From an uncultured Prevotellaceae bacterium (lineage in GTDB: Bacteria; Bacteroidota; Bacteroidia; Bacteroidales; Bacteroidaceae), in the NCBI GenBank assembly GCA_947169245.1, contig CAMVPA010000021.1, forward strand, positions 1-57,159: a stretch of 57,159 bases of DNA. The letters run 5' to 3'. The translations under genes and the position numbers were made by a program. The notes below the pieces were generated by a model. The model saw nothing but the letters and a program-made list of their open reading frames with translations. It ran no database searches and was not told the DNA's origin. Positions 1-7,913 of this stretch are shown here, one piece after another. The stretch's first letter is position 1. The number at the start of each line of letters is the position of its first letter.

Positions 1-2
1 TC

Positions 3-710
3 AACGACAAGAAGCACAAAGGCTATCGCACTTGCTATGCCGCCGAATGGAGCAACGCCGCCGACCCCGAGGTCTACACTGCCAAGCTTGTTTATGTCTA
101 TGGCCGCAAACCCGAGTCTGCCTCGGGCGGAAAGCCCAAGCGGTCTGTGAGCATCATGCGGAGCATTCGCCGCTCACCTTCTGACCTTATAGAACAGAGC
201 CGTCAATGGAACCTGCCCGTCAACGTATCCATTGACAGTCTGATGCAACAGCAGTGGAATATTCCCGATGTTGACAGCCTGATGCAACAGCAGTGGAATA
301 CTCACAATGTCGACAGTCTGATGAGGAATCTCAACCCCATCATGCGCCAGTCATACAGACTACAGCCAAACACCGTCACTCAGGACATTCCCTTCGACGG
401 CGACAAAGACAAGTGGATGGCCCTGGCCATGCAACGCGGCGTCAGCGGTCTGAGCAATGGCGACTGGCACCGCTTCTTCGGACTCCTGACGCAGAAGATG
501 ATGGACAAAGTCAACAAGGAATCGAAGGAAGACTTGGTCGTCGCCGCAAGCCTCATCCTTGACCTCTGCAAGAATGCCTTATTGGATGACGACGAGCGTG
601 AGGTGGTGGCGAAGCGTCTACAGCAGGTAGCCGAACGCTTCGACAGCGACGATTACTCGTACATTAACGACATGCTGACACTGGCCGCGAAGAAAGTGCA
701 GAAGAAGTGA
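3..710 (+). CDS. Hypothetical protein, 5' end outside window
   Basis: The reading frame is open from base 3 with no stop, so the gene begins before the window; a GTG at 147 is inside it and is not needed as a start. I do not recognise the family. Around residues 75-120 of the visible part there are about three copies of a 13-residue repeat beginning DSLMQQQWN. The last 110 residues are charged and probably helical, with acidic stretches (DSDD, LDDDER) and a Lys-rich end (AAKKVQKK). No signal peptide or membrane segment is visible, but the true N-terminus is missing. The next gene has its own promoter, so the two are probably separate units. Confidence 0.75.
   Translation, partial: NDKKHKGYRTCYAAEWSNAADPEVYTAKLVYVYGRKPESASGGKPKRSVSIMRSIRRSPSDLIEQSRQWNLPVNVSIDSLMQQQWNIPDVDSLMQQQWNTHNVDSLMRNLNPIMRQSYRLQPNTVTQDIPFDGDKDKWMALAMQRGVSGLSNGDWHRFFGLLTQKMMDKVNKESKEDLVVAASLILDLCKNALLDDDEREVVAKRLQQVAERFDSDDYSYINDMLTLAAKKVQKK
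234..330 (+). repeat. 39-bp in-frame tandem repeat (13 residues)
   Basis: Copies begin at 234, 273 and 312. The first two are nearly identical, including the run encoding LMQQQWN, and the third diverges after DSLM. The period is a multiple of three, so copy number can change without breaking the frame. Confidence 0.8.
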
Positions 711-749
711 AAAGTGGTGGCCCGCCGCAAAGATAACTTGGGGTATTGT

Positions 750-780
750 TTTGTAGTCTCGTTTTTTTTCCTTACTTTTG
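750..780 (+). promoter_or_regulatory. Bacteroidetes-type promoter for the S41 peptidase gene
   Basis: TTTG at 750-753, 19 bases, then TACTTTTG at 773-780 exactly match TTTG-N19-TAnnTTTG. Because the -7 box ends at 780, the in-frame TTG at 778 cannot be the start codon; the ATG at 805 is used instead. Confidence 0.85.
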
Positions 781-804
781 CACGCAAAAAGTAAAAAAAG
801 GAAA

Positions 805-2379
805 ATGAGAAAGATTCTGTGTGCAGCGATGATGTCGCTGTGTGGTATGTTGGCCTCGGCTCAGATGCATATCAACATGGGCGAGGGCAGTCCCTTGCGT
901 AAGCTGCAGATAGCCGAGATAGCAACCACCAACCTCTATGTCGACAGCGTCGACGAGAACAAACTCGTGGAGGATGCCATCCGCGGCATGCTGGAGAAGC
1001 TGGACCCACACTCCAGCTACTCCACGCCCACTGAGGTGAAGGCCATGAACGAGCCCCTGCAGGGCAACTTCGAGGGCATCGGCGTGCAGTTCAATATGAT
1101 TGACGACACGCTGATGGTCATCCAGCCCGTCACCAACGGCCCGTCGGAGAAGGTGGGCATCATCGCCGGCGACCGCATCGTCAGCGTCAACGATACCGCC
1201 ATTGCCGGCGTCAAGATGTCGAAGGAGGAGATTATGAAGCGTCTGCGCGGTCCCAAGGGCACCAAGGTGGTGCTGGGCGTCGTGCGCTCGGGCATCAAGG
1301 ACCGTCTCACCTTTACTGTTGTCCGCGACAAGATTCCCGTCAAGAGTGTCGACGCCGCCTACATCATCCGTCCCGGCATAGGCTATATCCGCATCGGTAA
1401 CTTCGGCGCCACCACCCATCAGGAGTTCTGCGACGCCCTGAAGGAGCTACAGCAGCAGGGTGCCAGGAACTTGGTTCTCGACCTGCAGGAGAACGGTGGC
1501 GGCTACCTGCAGGCGGCCGTCAACATTGCCAACGAGCTGCTCAACGAGGGCGACCTCATCGTCTACACCGAGGGTCGTCAGGTGCCCCGTCAGGACTACC
1601 GCGCCGACGGTAACGGCATCTTCCGCGATGGTAAGATTGTGGTGCTTGTCGACGAATACACCGCTTCTGCGGCTGAGATTGTCACCGGCGCTGTTCAGGA
1701 CCAGGACCGTGGTCGCGTCGTTGGCCGCCGCACCTTCGGCAAAGGTCTTGTGCAGCGTCCCATCGACCTGCCCGACGGCTCGATGATACGCCTGACCATC
1801 GCCCACTACTATACGCCTGCCGGCCGCTGCATCCAGAAGCCTTACGAGAAGGGTAAGCAGAAGGACTATGCCATGGACGTTGTCAACCGTCTGAAGCACG
1901 GTGAGCTGACCAATCAGGACAGCATCCACTTTGCCGACTCCCTGCGCTTCGAGACGCTGCGCGAGCACCGTGCCGTCTATGGCGGCGGTGGCATCATGCC
2001 CGACTATTTCGTGCCCCTCGACACCACGCGCTACACGCCGTTCCACCGTCAGCTGGCCGCCAAGAGCATCATCATCCAGCAGAACCTGCGCTATGTCGAC
2101 AACAACCGCAAGCAGCTGAAGAAGAAGTACCCTGACTTCCAGCAGTTCAAGCAGCAGTTTGAGGTGCCTCAGTTGCTCATCGATACCATCATTGCCGAGG
2201 CAGCCAAGCAGAACGTCAAGCCCAAGGATGCCGACGAGCAGCAGCGCACCCTGCCCCTGCTCTGCCTGCAGCTGAAAGCGCTCATCGCCCGCGACCTGTG
2301 GGACATGAGCGAGTACTACTCGGTCATCAACGAGCAGAGCGACATCGTCCAGCGTGCTTTAGAAGTCATTACACAATAA
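805..2379 (+). CDS. S41 family C-terminal processing peptidase
   Basis: Secreted serine protease of the CtpA/Prc family, which trims or degrades envelope proteins in the periplasm. It is 524 residues from the ATG at 805, chosen because it follows the promoter and starts a clean signal peptide (MRKILCAAMM...ASA-Q). A PDZ domain spans about residues 80-160 (GIGVQFN, GDRIVSVN). The S41 core follows, with catalytic Ser288 in TASAAEI and Lys313 in FGKGLVQ, 25 residues apart as usual in the family. The C-terminal 170 residues form a helical extension common in Bacteroidetes members. The next gene starts 7 bases downstream, suggesting co-transcription. Confidence 0.9.
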   Translation: MRKILCAAMMSLCGMLASAQMHINMGEGSPLRKLQIAEIATTNLYVDSVDENKLVEDAIRGMLEKLDPHSSYSTPTEVKAMNEPLQGNFEGIGVQFNMIDDTLMVIQPVTNGPSEKVGIIAGDRIVSVNDTAIAGVKMSKEEIMKRLRGPKGTKVVLGVVRSGIKDRLTFTVVRDKIPVKSVDAAYIIRPGIGYIRIGNFGATTHQEFCDALKELQQQGARNLVLDLQENGGGYLQAAVNIANELLNEGDLIVYTEGRQVPRQDYRADGNGIFRDGKIVVLVDEYTASAAEIVTGAVQDQDRGRVVGRRTFGKGLVQRPIDLPDGSMIRLTIAHYYTPAGRCIQKPYEKGKQKDYAMDVVNRLKHGELTNQDSIHFADSLRFETLREHRAVYGGGGIMPDYFVPLDTTRYTPFHRQLAAKSIIIQQNLRYVDNNRKQLKKKYPDFQQFKQQFEVPQLLIDTIIAEAAKQNVKPKDADEQQRTLPLLCLQLKALIARDLWDMSEYYSVINEQSDIVQRALEVITQ

Positions 2380-2386
2380 CTAACTT

Positions 2387-3253
2387 ATGATGAAACGATT
2401 CATTTATGCAGCCCTGCTGGCATGTGTCACACTGACAGCATCGGCAGACGAGACAGACAACAGCGTATTTACCTTGCAGAACGGCGACGCCGTGATGACC
2501 GTTGACATCAGCAAGGGCGGAAAAATCCTGTCGCTGAAGTACAAGGAGCAGGAGGTCATCTCACAGTCGCGCTTCCCCGAGTCTTTCGGCAGCACGTTCT
2601 GGACCAGTCCACAGAAGGAGTGGAACTGGCCGCCGGTGCCTGAGTTCGACAAGCAGGCTTACACCGTGAAGCAGCGCGACAGCCGTCTGGTCATCACCAG
2701 TCCCGTTTCCCAGCGTCTGGGTATGAGCGTGGGCAAGGATTTTTCTGTTGACGGCAAGGACGGCGCCTTCGTCATCACCTATTCTGTCAAGAACGAGGGC
2801 AGCGAGCCGCGTCGTGTGGCACCGTGGGAGATTACGCGCGTACCTAATAATAATGGGGTCATCTTCTTCGCTGCCGCCGACAGCATCTGGCCTGCCGGTC
2901 TCATGACCTTCGAGAGTGCTTACGGTGCTGCGTGGTACAAGACCGACGAGGCACCGCAGAACCGTAAGGTGAACGCCGACGGCCGCGGCTGGCTGGCCTA
3001 CTGTGCCGACGGTCTGCTGCTGGTGAAGAAGTTCCAGGATCTGAAGGCCGACGAGCCGGCTCCCGGCGAAGCTGAGATTCAGGTCTATGTGAATCGCGGC
3101 AAGACCTATATCGAACTGGAGAGTCAGGGTGCCTACACGCTGTTGCAGCCCGGCGAGAATCTCACCTGGACCGTCCGTTGGTACCTGAAGCCCGTCGCCG
3201 CCGCAGCCCAGCCCTCAGCGGCTTTGGTTAAAGCGGTGAGTGGTGAGAGGTAA
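2387..3253 (+). CDS. Secreted DUF4380-like protein
   Basis: A 288-residue protein with a signal peptide (MMKRFIYAALLACVTLTASA). The rest looks like an all-beta, galactose-mutarotase-like fold: SKGGKILSLKYKEQEV near the start, FWTSPQKEWNWPPVPE near residue 65, and a final ENLTWTVRWYLKPV. This matches my memory of DUF4380 proteins, which occur near carbohydrate enzymes and lack an assigned reaction. It starts 7 bases after the peptidase gene (ATG at 2387 or 2390), so both are probably read from the promoter at 750. The last codons and stop fall in a short heptamer tract, giving a C-terminus (AVSGER) that looks like repeat-derived extension. Confidence 0.7.
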   Translation: MMKRFIYAALLACVTLTASADETDNSVFTLQNGDAVMTVDISKGGKILSLKYKEQEVISQSRFPESFGSTFWTSPQKEWNWPPVPEFDKQAYTVKQRDSRLVITSPVSQRLGMSVGKDFSVDGKDGAFVITYSVKNEGSEPRRVAPWEITRVPNNNGVIFFAAADSIWPAGLMTFESAYGAAWYKTDEAPQNRKVNADGRGWLAYCADGLLLVKKFQDLKADEPAPGEAEIQVYVNRGKTYIELESQGAYTLLQPGENLTWTVRWYLKPVAAAAQPSAALVKAVSGER

Positions 3254-3256
3254 GTT
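3236..3256. repeat. Heptamer tract, 3 units, on a stop codon
   Basis: GTGAGTG, GTGAGAG and GTAAGTT follow each other without gaps. The tract contains the stop codon of the upstream gene (TAA at 3251-3253) and touches the stop of the convergent ybeY. It resembles the longer arrays at 44840 and 50505. Confidence 0.6.
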
Positions 3257-3665
3257 ACCGTAGTGCCAGGGCGCGGTTCTCTGCCGCTTCCATCAGCTCG
3301 CGCTCTCCCGGCCCCTTGTCGTTCTGTCCGCAGAGATGTAGTATGCCGTGGATGATGACGCGGTGCAGCTCCTCGTCGTAGGGACGGTGGAAGAGTTCGG
3401 CGTTCGTGCGGATGGTGTCGAGCGAGATGACGAGGTCGCCGTTCAGCACGTCGCCTTCGCAATAGTCGAAGGTGATGATGTCGGTGTAGTAGTCGTGCCC
3501 TAAGTACTCGCGGTTCACCTGCAGGATGTGCTCGTCGTCACAGAACAGGTATCCCACCTCGCCCACTTTCTTGCCGTAGCTCTCGGCCACGCGCCGTATC
3601 CACGCCGTCGTCTCGCGCCGCTTAATCTTGGGGAAGCGCACCCCTTCTGCGTTATAGCTAATCAT
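3255..3665 (-). CDS. ybeY: Endoribonuclease YbeY (rRNA maturation factor)
   Basis: Metal-dependent RNase needed for 16S rRNA 3' processing and 70S quality control. It is 136 residues, close to the short Bacteroidetes form. The signature HGILHLCG is present with His106 and His110. The position of the third metal ligand, usually His, appears as Asp116 (GQND), which I believe is normal in this phylum. Other conserved parts are HDYYTDIITFDY and NGDLVISLDTI. The ATG at 3665 lies directly against a five-unit heptamer tract that fills the gap to the stop of coaD, so coaD and ybeY are likely one transcript. Confidence 0.9.
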   Translation of the reverse strand: MISYNAEGVRFPKIKRRETTAWIRRVAESYGKKVGEVGYLFCDDEHILQVNREYLGHDYYTDIITFDYCEGDVLNGDLVISLDTIRTNAELFHRPYDEELHRVIIHGILHLCGQNDKGPGERELMEAAENRALALR

Positions 3666-3700
3666 AATTGCTAATTGCTCATTACTAATTACTCATTATT
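3666..3700. repeat. Five-unit heptamer tract between coaD and ybeY
   Basis: Exactly five 7-base units (in transcript sense roughly TAATGAG, TAATTAG, TAATGAG, CAATTAG, CAATT) run from the coaD stop codon to the base before the ybeY ATG. Stops occur in all three frames. Confidence 0.8.
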
Positions 3701-4139
3701 TCGCCAGAAACTCGCTCACGTCGACGCCGAAGTGTGCCAGCTCGCGCACGGCACTACTCGAGACGCTGGCCAGCTCGGGCTCACAGTAGAGCAGCACGGT
3801 CTCGATGCCGCCAAGACGGCGGTTGAAGTCGGCCTGCCACTGCTCATGCTCGAAGTCGCTCACCGAGCGAACGCCCTTGACAATGAACTGCGCACCCACC
3901 GACTTGGCGAAGTCCATCGCCAAGCCCGTGTAAATCTGTACGTCGATGTCTGCTCGTTGCTGAAAGACTTGCCGAATGGCATCAGCGCGCTGTTCGGCGG
4001 GACTCATGTTTGGCTTGTTGACGTTGTCGCCAACAACACCGATTACCAGCTTGTCGAAAAGTGGTAAAGCACGGTTCACGATACTCTCGTGACCAACGGT
4101 AAATGGGTCGAAAGTGCCCACAAAAACTCCTGTTCTCAT
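3696..4139 (-). CDS. coaD: Phosphopantetheine adenylyltransferase
   Basis: Transfers AMP from ATP to 4'-phosphopantetheine, the fourth step of coenzyme A synthesis, in the cytosol. The 147-residue length is typical. The nucleotidyltransferase motif GTFDPFTVGH is at residues 8-17 and the C-terminal SVSSSAVRE motif is present. The ATG at 4139 is only 11 bases from a -7 promoter box, so the transcript has a very short leader. The stop codon is the first unit of the heptamer tract leading into ybeY. Confidence 0.95.
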   Translation of the reverse strand: MRTGVFVGTFDPFTVGHESIVNRALPLFDKLVIGVVGDNVNKPNMSPAEQRADAIRQVFQQRADIDVQIYTGLAMDFAKSVGAQFIVKGVRSVSDFEHEQWQADFNRRLGGIETVLLYCEPELASVSSSAVRELAHFGVDVSEFLAK

Positions 4140-4150
4140 GTTTTTGTGGG

Positions 4151-4158
4151 CAAAGTTA
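4151..4158 (-). promoter_or_regulatory. -7 promoter box of coaD
   Basis: Minus-strand TAACTTTG matches TAnnTTTG. No good TTTG is seen 19-21 bases upstream. The short distance to the ATG implies a leader of only a few bases. Confidence 0.55.
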
Positions 4159-4177
4159 CGAAATTAATACGAGAAAA

Positions 4178-4387
4178 TCACTTTTTCTTGAAAGTATCTT
4201 GCGAATACTCCTTGAAGAAGTCGTGATTCAGTATCACACTTATCTTCTGCAGCAGGCCTGTGGAGATGTCCTTGCGACTGAAGATGTTGTAGACGTTGGT
4301 GCGCTCGCAATTGATTTCATTGGCGAGCCAAGTCACTGGCTTACGTCTCTCTTCCAGTACCTGTTTGATCCTTGATCCGATGTGCAT
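4178..4387 (-). CDS. Small HTH (XRE-like) DNA-binding protein
   Basis: A 69-residue protein from the ATG at 4387. The frame is open further upstream, but that part lies on the promoter and encodes nothing protein-like. Residues 1-60 read as a lambda-repressor-type helix-turn-helix (IGSRIKQVLEERRKPVTWLA, then NEINCERTNVYNIFSRKDI). Similar small proteins are common in Bacteroidales; no target is known to me. The Lys-rich end (DTFKKK) runs close to the coaD promoter. Confidence 0.75.
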   Translation of the reverse strand: MHIGSRIKQVLEERRKPVTWLANEINCERTNVYNIFSRKDISTGLLQKISVILNHDFFKEYSQDTFKKK

Positions 4388-4435
4388 ATAACAATTTATT
4401 AGTAAGTGGTTTAGTTTTACTTTCACTTTCTGCCG

Positions 4436-4462
4436 CAAAGGTAAGAAAAAAAATGAAACAAA
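4436..4462 (-). promoter_or_regulatory. Promoter of the small HTH gene
   Basis: Minus-strand TACCTTTG at 4436-4443 is a consensus -7 box. The nearest TTTG is at 4459-4462, with a short 15-base spacer; a weaker CTTG sits at the 19-base distance. The leader to the ATG at 4387 is about 40 bases. Confidence 0.55.
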
Positions 4463-4523
4463 CAAGACATTTGGCGTGAAACTATTTAGACAAGCGCAAA
4501 TATTACGCAAAAAGTTGCGCAAT

Positions 4524-5561
4524 TTACTCAAAAAGAGTGGGTTCCATGATGTTTCCCGAATAGGGATTGCGGCCGAAGTGACGGTAAGCCAGTTCCGTCA
4601 CCATACGTCCGCGGGGCGTCCGTTTGATGAATCCTTCCATAATGAGGAAGGGCTCGTAAACCTCCTCGATGGTTCCGCTGTCCTCGCCAATGGCCGTGGC
4701 GATGGTGGTAATGCCTACGGGACCGCCCCGGAACTTGTCGATGATAGTCAGCAGAATCTTGTTGTCTATCTCGTCGAGTCCGTACTGGTCGATGTTCAGT
4801 GCCGTCAGCGCCACACGGGTTATCTTGGTGTCTATGCGTCCGTCGCCACGCACCTGGGCAAAGTCGCGGACACGGCGCAGCAGGGCGTTGGCAATACGGG
4901 GCGTGCCGCGGCTGCGGCCAGCAATCTCGAGCGCAGCGTCCTCGGTGATGGGTACACCTAATATATTACTGGAGCGCTCGATGATGTGCTGCAGCGTCTC
5001 GGGCTCGTAGTACTCCAGGTGCATGTTGATGCCGAAGCGGGCGCGCAGCGGCGCCGTCAGCAGACCGCTACGCGTGGTGGCACCCACCAGCGTGAAGGGG
5101 TTCAGGTCAATCTGGATGGAGCGGGCCGACGGACCTTTGTCAATCATGATGTCGATGCGGTAGTCCTCCATAGCCGAGTAGAGGTACTCCTCGACGACGG
5201 GCGACAGACGGTGGATCTCGTCGATGAACAGCACGTCGTTCTTCTCCAACGACGTCAGGATGCCGGCCAGGTCGCCCGGCTTGTCGAGCACGGGGCCTGA
5301 GGTTATCTTGAAGCCCACGCCCAGCTCGTTGGCGATGATGTTCGACAGCGTCGTCTTGCCCAGTCCTGGCGGACCGTGCAGCAGTGTGTGGTCGAGTGGC
5401 TCGCCGCGGTACTTGGCAGCCTCGACGAACACCTGCAGGTTTTCCACAATCTTCTGCTGGCCGCTGAAGTCACCGAAGCTCAGCGGTCGCAGTGCATTCT
5501 CAAAGTCTTTCTCGCCGTTTGAGAAGCGTTCCTCGTGGATGTCGAAGTCGTCATTCATCAT
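4524..5561 (-). CDS. ruvB: Holliday junction branch migration helicase RuvB
   Basis: Hexameric AAA+ motor that works with RuvA to move Holliday junctions during recombination and repair. It is 345 residues, full length. Walker A is [10 protein letters not shown] and Walker B is LFIDEIHRL; sensor and arginine-finger parts are seen in [19 protein letters not shown], and the C-terminal winged helix has [16 protein letters not shown]. Start is ATG 5561 or the next codon. ruvA and ruvC are not adjacent. The ATG is 11 bases from a -7 box. Confidence 0.96.
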   Translation of the reverse strand: MMNDDFDIHEERFSNGEKDFENALRPLSFGDFSGQQKIVENLQVFVEAAKYRGEPLDHTLLHGPPGLGKTTLSNIIANELGVGFKITSGPVLDKPGDLAGILTSLEKNDVLFIDEIHRLSPVVEEYLYSAMEDYRIDIMIDKGPSARSIQIDLNPFTLVGATTRSGLLTAPLRARFGINMHLEYYEPETLQHIIERSSNILGVPITEDAALEIAGRSRGTPRIANALLRRVRDFAQVRGDGRIDTKITRVALTALNIDQYGLDEIDNKILLTIIDKFRGGPVGITTIATAIGEDSGTIEEVYEPFLIMEGFIKRTPRGRMVTELAYRHFGRNPYSGNIMEPTLFE

Positions 5562-5572
5562 GGTCGTGGGTG

Positions 5573-5580
5573 CAAAGGTA
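5573..5580 (-). promoter_or_regulatory. -7 promoter box of ruvB
   Basis: Minus-strand TACCTTTG followed by CACCCACGACC and then the ruvB ATG. No clear -33 TTTG. A very short leader is implied. Confidence 0.55.
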
Positions 5581-5685
5581 CGAAAAAAGAAGCTTTCACA
5601 CCACCGCTGGTCGCTTACAGCGAGTCAATATGATAAAAAATAACATTATTTAAGCAAAATCGTGCCATTTCAGCGGATTATTTTG

Positions 5686-5693
5686 TATCTTTG
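5686..5693 (+). promoter_or_regulatory. -7 promoter box of dprA
   Basis: TATCTTTG is followed by only CACCC before the ATG at 5699, so the mRNA probably starts at or next to the start codon. No clear -33 TTTG. Confidence 0.6.
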
Positions 5694-5698
5694 CACCC

Positions 5699-6832
5699 AT
5701 GCAAGGTACAACAGCATCCGAAGAAGTCTACTATGCCATTGCCTTGACCCGCATGACGGGATTCAGTCAGCAACAGGCGCTACAGCTCTACCGAGAGCTG
5801 GATGGCGCTTGTGCCGTCTACGAACATCGGCACGACATCGGCGACATCCTGCCCGACAGCTCGCCGCGGCTCGTCGGGTCGCTGAGCAACTGGGACGACG
5901 CCCTGAAGCGGGCAGCAGTCGAGATGGAGTTCATCACCCGCCACGGCATCCGCGCCCTGACGCTCAATGACGACAACTATCCAGCCCGTCTGCGCGAGTG
6001 CGACGATGCTCCCCTCATCATATATTATAAAGGTAATGCCGACCTGAACCGTCGGCATGTGGTAGGCGTCGTTGGTACGCGGCGCTGCACCTCCTATGGG
6101 CAGGACCTCACGCGCCGCCTCGTCAGTCGCCTGCGCGAGCTCTGTCCCGACGTGCTCGTCGTCAGCGGTCTGGCCTACGGCATCGACATCTGCGCCCACC
6201 GCGAGGCGCTGGCCAGTGGTCTCGACACCGTTGGCGTGCTGGCTCACGGCCTGGACACCATCTATCCTAACCACCACCGCCAGACGGCCGTGGAGATGGT
6301 CAGTCACGGCGGTCTGCTGACGGAGTATATCAGTCAGACGGAGCCCTTCGCCAACAACTTCCGCCAGCGCAACCGCATCATTGCCGGCCTGTCGGACGCG
6401 GTCCTCGTGGCCGAGTCGGCCTACAAAGGCGGCGCCCTGATAACAGCCCGCATCGCGCAGGACTATGGCCGCGACGTCTTCGCCTTCCCCGGTGCCGTTG
6501 GCGCTCCCTACAGCGAGGGCTGCAACCGGCTGATACGCGACAACAAAGCCGCACTCGTCACCTCGGCCGACGACATGATTGCCGACATGGGCTGGCAGAC
6601 TGCCAGCCAGCAGCCCGAGGCCGTGGAGCGTCAGCTCTTCCCCGACCTCACCGCCGAGGAGCAGGCCGTCGTCGCCCAGCTGCAGCAGACCAACGACCTG
6701 CAGCTGAACATCCTGTCGGTGAAGACCAACATCCCCATCGGTCAGCTCACCGCCATCCTGTTCCAACTGGAGATGAAGGGTGTTGTGAAGGCGCTGGCCG
6801 GCGGCACGTACCACTTGATTTGCAATGCGTAG
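5699..6832 (+). CDS. dprA: DNA processing protein DprA/Smf
   Basis: Loads RecA onto incoming single-stranded DNA during natural transformation; also widespread in species not known to be competent. It is 377 residues. After an N-terminal SAM-like part (MTGFSQQQALQLYRELDG) comes the Rossmann-like core with GVVGTRRCTSYG, VVSGLAYGIDICAH and FRQRNRIIAGLSDAVLVAES, then GRDVFAFPG. The last 60 residues match the winged-helix (DprA_WH) domain. It is divergent from ruvB and its ATG lies directly after the -7 box. Confidence 0.95.
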   Translation: MQGTTASEEVYYAIALTRMTGFSQQQALQLYRELDGACAVYEHRHDIGDILPDSSPRLVGSLSNWDDALKRAAVEMEFITRHGIRALTLNDDNYPARLRECDDAPLIIYYKGNADLNRRHVVGVVGTRRCTSYGQDLTRRLVSRLRELCPDVLVVSGLAYGIDICAHREALASGLDTVGVLAHGLDTIYPNHHRQTAVEMVSHGGLLTEYISQTEPFANNFRQRNRIIAGLSDAVLVAESAYKGGALITARIAQDYGRDVFAFPGAVGAPYSEGCNRLIRDNKAALVTSADDMIADMGWQTASQQPEAVERQLFPDLTAEEQAVVAQLQQTNDLQLNILSVKTNIPIGQLTAILFQLEMKGVVKALAGGTYHLICNA

Positions 6833-6877
6833 CCTTTTTAGTGGAACGGGGTTTTGATGGTTTTTGTTAACAACCGA

Positions 6878-7867
6878 ATGATGAAGATAGGAAATATTGA
6901 GTTTGGAGAGCGGCCGCTGTTTCTGGCGCCCATGGAGGACGTGACGGACATCGGGTTCCGCATGCTGTGTAAGCGTTTCGGTGCGGCTATGGTCTACACG
7001 GAGTTTGTGTCGGCCGAGGCATTGATACGCGATGTTAACTCCACCGTCCGCAAGCTGACCATCAGCGACGAGGAGCGGCCTGTGGGCATACAGATCTATG
7101 GCCGCGACGTCGACGCGATGGTCGAGGCGGCGAAGATAGTGGAGCAGGCTGGGCCCGACCTCATCGACCTGAACTTCGGCTGCCCTGTGAAGAAGGTGGC
7201 CGGCAAAGGTGCGGGCGCCGGCATGTTGCAGAACATTCCCAAGCTGCTGGAGATAACGGAGAAGGTGGTACGGGCCGTCCGCCTGCCTGTCACCGTGAAG
7301 ACACGTCTGGGCTGGAACCACGAGCAGCTCATCATCCCCATACTCGCCGAGCAGCTGCAGGACTGCGGCATCCAGGCGCTGACCATCCACGGCCGCACCC
7401 GCAGTCAGATGTACACCGGCCAGGCCGACTGGACGCTCATTGGCGAGGTGAAGCGCAATCCGCGCATACATATTCCTATTATTGGCAACGGTGACATCAC
7501 CTCGCTCGACGAGGCCGACGCCGCCTTTGACCGCTATGGCGTCGACGCCGTCATGGTAGGCCGCGCCACCTTCGGCTGTCCCTGGTTCTTCAGCCGTGAG
7601 CCGCTGACGCTCGACGAGAAGATCGACATCCTGGAGCAGCAGCTGAACATCAACATCGAGCGGATAGGCCTCACGCGGAAGCCCGGCGACACCGACTTCT
7701 CCGTCGAGAAGCGTGCCATCCTGCACACCCGCCGCCATCTGGCCGCCACGCCCGTCTTCAAGTGCATCCCCAACTTCCGGCAGACGCGCATCGCCATGCT
7801 GCGGGCTGAGACGAAGGAGGAGCTGCTTGCCATTCTTGAAGACTGTCGCAGCATGTTGAAGCAATGA
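6878..7867 (+). CDS. dusB: tRNA-dihydrouridine synthase (DusB-type)
   Basis: FMN enzyme that reduces uridines in the tRNA D-loop with NADPH. TIM-barrel signatures are LFLAPMEDVTDIGFR near the start, NFGCPVKKVAGKGAG carrying the catalytic Cys, VTVKTRLGW, LTIHGRTRSQMYTG and IIGNGDI...VMVGRATFGCPW. The ATG at 6878 gives MMKIGNIEFGERPLFLAPMED; a TTG at 6854 adds eight unlikely residues. It follows dprA by 45 bases without a clear promoter, so co-transcription is plausible. A terminator follows directly. Confidence 0.92.
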   Translation: MMKIGNIEFGERPLFLAPMEDVTDIGFRMLCKRFGAAMVYTEFVSAEALIRDVNSTVRKLTISDEERPVGIQIYGRDVDAMVEAAKIVEQAGPDLIDLNFGCPVKKVAGKGAGAGMLQNIPKLLEITEKVVRAVRLPVTVKTRLGWNHEQLIIPILAEQLQDCGIQALTIHGRTRSQMYTGQADWTLIGEVKRNPRIHIPIIGNGDITSLDEADAAFDRYGVDAVMVGRATFGCPWFFSREPLTLDEKIDILEQQLNINIERIGLTRKPGDTDFSVEKRAILHTRRHLAATPVFKCIPNFRQTRIAMLRAETKEELLAILEDCRSMLKQ

Positions 7868-7868
7868 T

Positions 7869-7901
7869 AATCCCCGACCCTCTGTGAAGATCGGGGATTT
7901 T
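7869..7901 (+). terminator. Rho-independent terminator after dusB
   Basis: A 9-bp stem (AATCCCCGA with TCGGGGATT) around a 13-base loop, followed by TTTT. It lies between convergent genes and mainly fits the plus strand. Confidence 0.85.
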
Positions 7902-7913
7902 AAGCCGCAGCCA

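Noticed and set aside
778..804. TTG start nine codons upstream for the S41 peptidase
   Set aside because: It overlaps the -7 promoter box (773-780) and would add a basic stretch before the signal peptide.
5780..7864. Minus-strand open frame of 694 codons
   Set aside because: It runs antisense through both dprA and dusB, which are well-supported genes, and has no recognisable motif.
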